A stretch of 9,757 nucleotides of DNA from an uncultured Brevibacterium sp. Its GTDB lineage: Bacteria > Actinomycetota > Actinomycetes > Actinomycetales > Brevibacteriaceae. The notes beneath the pieces are model-generated. The model was not told the origin of the DNA. It did no database searches and worked only from the letters and a program-made list of their open reading frames with translations. The position numbers and the translations under genes were made by a program. Of this stretch, positions 8,126-9,757 are shown piece after piece. Numbering within the stretch: position 1 is the first letter of the stretch; the number at the start of each line of letters is the position of its first letter. Where the stretch lies: the NCBI GenBank assembly GCA_943914815.1, contig CALUDL010000063.1:1-9757 (forward strand), given 5' to 3'.

Positions 8126-9757
8126 TGCGTTTTTCGCTCCCGCGCATTCTTACATCCATAACCCTCGCTATTGGTCTCGTTGTTGCACCGTTGCCCGCCT
8201 TGGAGACTCAAGCCAAGGGGCCAGAGACGAAAACCCGTGAAATCAGTGTTTCACGTGGGCAAATCAAAAAGGTGGAAACGCCTAAAGCCAAAGTGTCTGT
8301 AGTAGGCGCTACGTGGCAAGGCAACACCGGGATTGAAAAAGCCGAATACCGTTCCAAGGACCACAACGGTCAGTGGAGCGGGTGGAAAGAGCTACCAGTT
8401 GACGACGCAGACGGGCCTGACGCTGGGACGGGTGAAGCCGCACAGTCGCTGCAGGGCACCGAGCCGTTGGTTGTGCCAGAAGGTACGTCCGTCGAAGTTC
8501 GTACCGAACAAAAATCTGACCTGTATATTGCCGAGACTGGGATAACGGGCAACGTGCGTCCAGGTGGGGCTGTCGCAGGCGCTGCGCCAGCTCACGCTGC
8601 AGGCGGTTCCAAGATTGGTGGGTTCACCTACACCTCCCGCAAGGCGTGGGGAGCGAAAGGGCCACGCAAGGGCTGCCCCGTGGAAGAAACCAAAGTTAAC
8701 AAGGCCGTGGTCATTCACCACACCGCGGGATCCAACTCATACTCAAAGTCCCAGGTGCCATCCATTCTGCGCGGTATCCAGGGGTACCACCAGAACGGTC
8801 GCAAATGGTGCGACATCGGATACAACATGATTGTCGACAAATGGGGCAACATCTATGAGGCACGTTCCGGCGGGCTCACCGACGCGGTGATTGGGGCACA
8901 CGCCGGTGGGTTCAACACCAGCACGTTTGGTGTTGCGGTGCTGGGCACATACAACAAGCCGGTGAATTCGTCGACGCTGAGCTCGCTAAAGAAAATTGTG
9001 CGGTGGCAGGGCAAGCTGTGGGGATATGACCCCAGTGGCAAGGTCAAACTCACGTCCAAAGGTGCAACGTCAAAGTACAAGAAGGGCACGAAGCGGATTT
9101 TGCCGCGCGTGTTTGGGCACCGGGACGTAGGGTACACGGACTGTCCGGGTAACGGGCTATACAGGCAGTTGCCAAAGTTGCGGGTTTCCCAGCCCACTGT
9201 GCCCATTGCGTCGAAAGGGATTAAGAAGTACTACAGCAAGCACCCAGATCGAACCGGGCCACCGCAACAGCGACAGCGCAAATCTGGCAAAGGCGTGTAC
9301 CAGAAGTTCAAAAACGGTGTGGTGTACCAGTCAAAGCGGGGTGTGTATTTCTCGGCGTACTCATGGTCTATACGTAAAGTCTGGTCCAAGTACGGGCGGG
9401 AACAGGGACGGCTTGGATTCCCCAAGTCGGAGCGTTACAAAATTGGTCACGGGCGGCGCCAAAGCTTTGAAGGTGGAGCGATCATTCAGCACTCGCGTGG
9501 CACCTACCCTGTGTGGGGTGTGTTCCAGAAGAAGTGGGAGCGTAAAAAGTCCAGCGTGAAGTACCCGGTCAGCACAGCGAAGAAGATCCGTGGTAAGAGG
9601 CCTGGGGCGGTCCAGCATTTTGAGAACGGCAGTATTCACTGGTCTAAGAAAACCGGTACGCACTATACAAAAGGTGCGATTCGTAGAGCCTGGAAGAAAC
9701 ACGGGTGGGAGCAGGGCCGGTTAGGTTATCCCACCTCGGACCCGTATAAAGTACGTG
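8125..9757 (+). CDS. Secreted N-acetylmuramoyl-L-alanine amidase (PGRP/amidase_2) with LGFP-like repeats, 3' end beyond the window
   Basis: The frame is open for 544 codons from the ATG at 8125 to the window edge. A Sec-type signal peptide is clear: R2/R7, hydrophobic residues 8-26, cleavage probably after A25 (LPA) or A30 (TQA). Residues about 35-145 form a beta-rich ancillary region (WSGWKELPVDDADGPD) common in actinobacterial PGRP proteins. The zinc amidase domain spans about 167-352: TSRKAWGA start, VVIHHTAG with zinc ligand H198, catalytic Y233 in DIGYNMIVD, GHRDVGYTDCPG with ligands H332 and C340. It should cleave the bond between muramic acid and L-alanine in peptidoglycan. Then come three LGFP-like units (about 390-440, 443-488, 493-544): GRLGFP at 428-433, a degenerate VKYP at 477-480, GRLGYP at 531-536. 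These are rich in Lys/Arg and presumably bind the cell envelope. AGGAAG lies eight bases before the ATG. Minor codons (ata, aga, agg, tta) are more frequent than in the cluster upstream. Confidence 0.93.
   Translation, partial: MRFSLPRILTSITLAIGLVVAPLPALETQAKGPETKTREISVSRGQIKKVETPKAKVSVVGATWQGNTGIEKAEYRSKDHNGQWSGWKELPVDDADGPDAGTGEAAQSLQGTEPLVVPEGTSVEVRTEQKSDLYIAETGITGNVRPGGAVAGAAPAHAAGGSKIGGFTYTSRKAWGAKGPRKGCPVEETKVNKAVVIHHTAGSNSYSKSQVPSILRGIQGYHQNGRKWCDIGYNMIVDKWGNIYEARSGGLTDAVIGAHAGGFNTSTFGVAVLGTYNKPVNSSTLSSLKKIVRWQGKLWGYDPSGKVKLTSKGATSKYKKGTKRILPRVFGHRDVGYTDCPGNGLYRQLPKLRVSQPTVPIASKGIKKYYSKHPDRTGPPQQRQRKSGKGVYQKFKNGVVYQSKRGVYFSAYSWSIRKVWSKYGREQGRLGFPKSERYKIGHGRRQSFEGGAIIQHSRGTYPVWGVFQKKWERKKSSVKYPVSTAKKIRGKRPGAVQHFENGSIHWSKKTGTHYTKGAIRRAWKKHGWEQGRLGYPTSDPYKVR

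Overview
The window looks like a chromosomal segment of a moderately high-GC actinobacterium. The evidence is the C/G-ending codon bias, an acyl-CoA carboxylase of the methylcrotonyl type split into beta and alpha subunits, apparently leaderless transcripts, and a secreted amidase with LGFP-type C-terminal repeats, a protein type found in Actinobacteria. The genus cannot be told from the sequence.

Layout: (1) 163-1080 (+), a tandem-domain universal stress protein with its own short upstream region. (2) 1124-1729 (-), a TetR-family regulator, convergent with the stress gene and divergent from a catabolic cluster. (3) 1827-8038 (+), the cluster itself: carboxyltransferase subunit (accD1/mccB type), biotin carboxylase/biotin carrier subunit (accA1/mccA type), acyl-CoA dehydrogenase, then after a hairpin-rich 103-bp gap a MaoC-like hydratase and a CitE-like lyase. 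(4) 8125 to the right edge (+), a secreted zinc amidase (PGRP/amidase_2) with basic LGFP-like repeats, cut by the window end.

The cluster resembles the Mycobacterium tuberculosis accD1-accA1-fadE19-Rv2499c-Rv2498c block, linked to leucine/branched-chain keto-acid catabolism and, for the last two genes, to itaconate breakdown. A coherent reading is: the dehydrogenase makes an enoyl-CoA, the biotin enzyme carboxylates it to 3-methylglutaconyl-CoA, the MaoC protein hydrates it, and the CitE-like lyase cleaves the hydroxyacyl-CoA to acetyl-CoA plus a keto acid. No CoA transferase, crotonase-type hydratase, classical HMG-CoA lyase or branched-chain ketoacid dehydrogenase is in the window.

Regulation visible in the sequence: a 24-bp inverted repeat (1748-1771) between tetR and the carboxylase genes lies beside two nearly superimposed, oppositely directed -10 elements (1736-1742), suggesting a symmetric bidirectional promoter shut by the TetR protein. 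A second hairpin (8096-8125) places the amidase ribosome-binding site in its loop and the first base of the start codon in its stem. I found no mobile element, RNA gene or CRISPR array, and no clearly new multi-gene system; most of the window is ordinary core/accessory metabolism.
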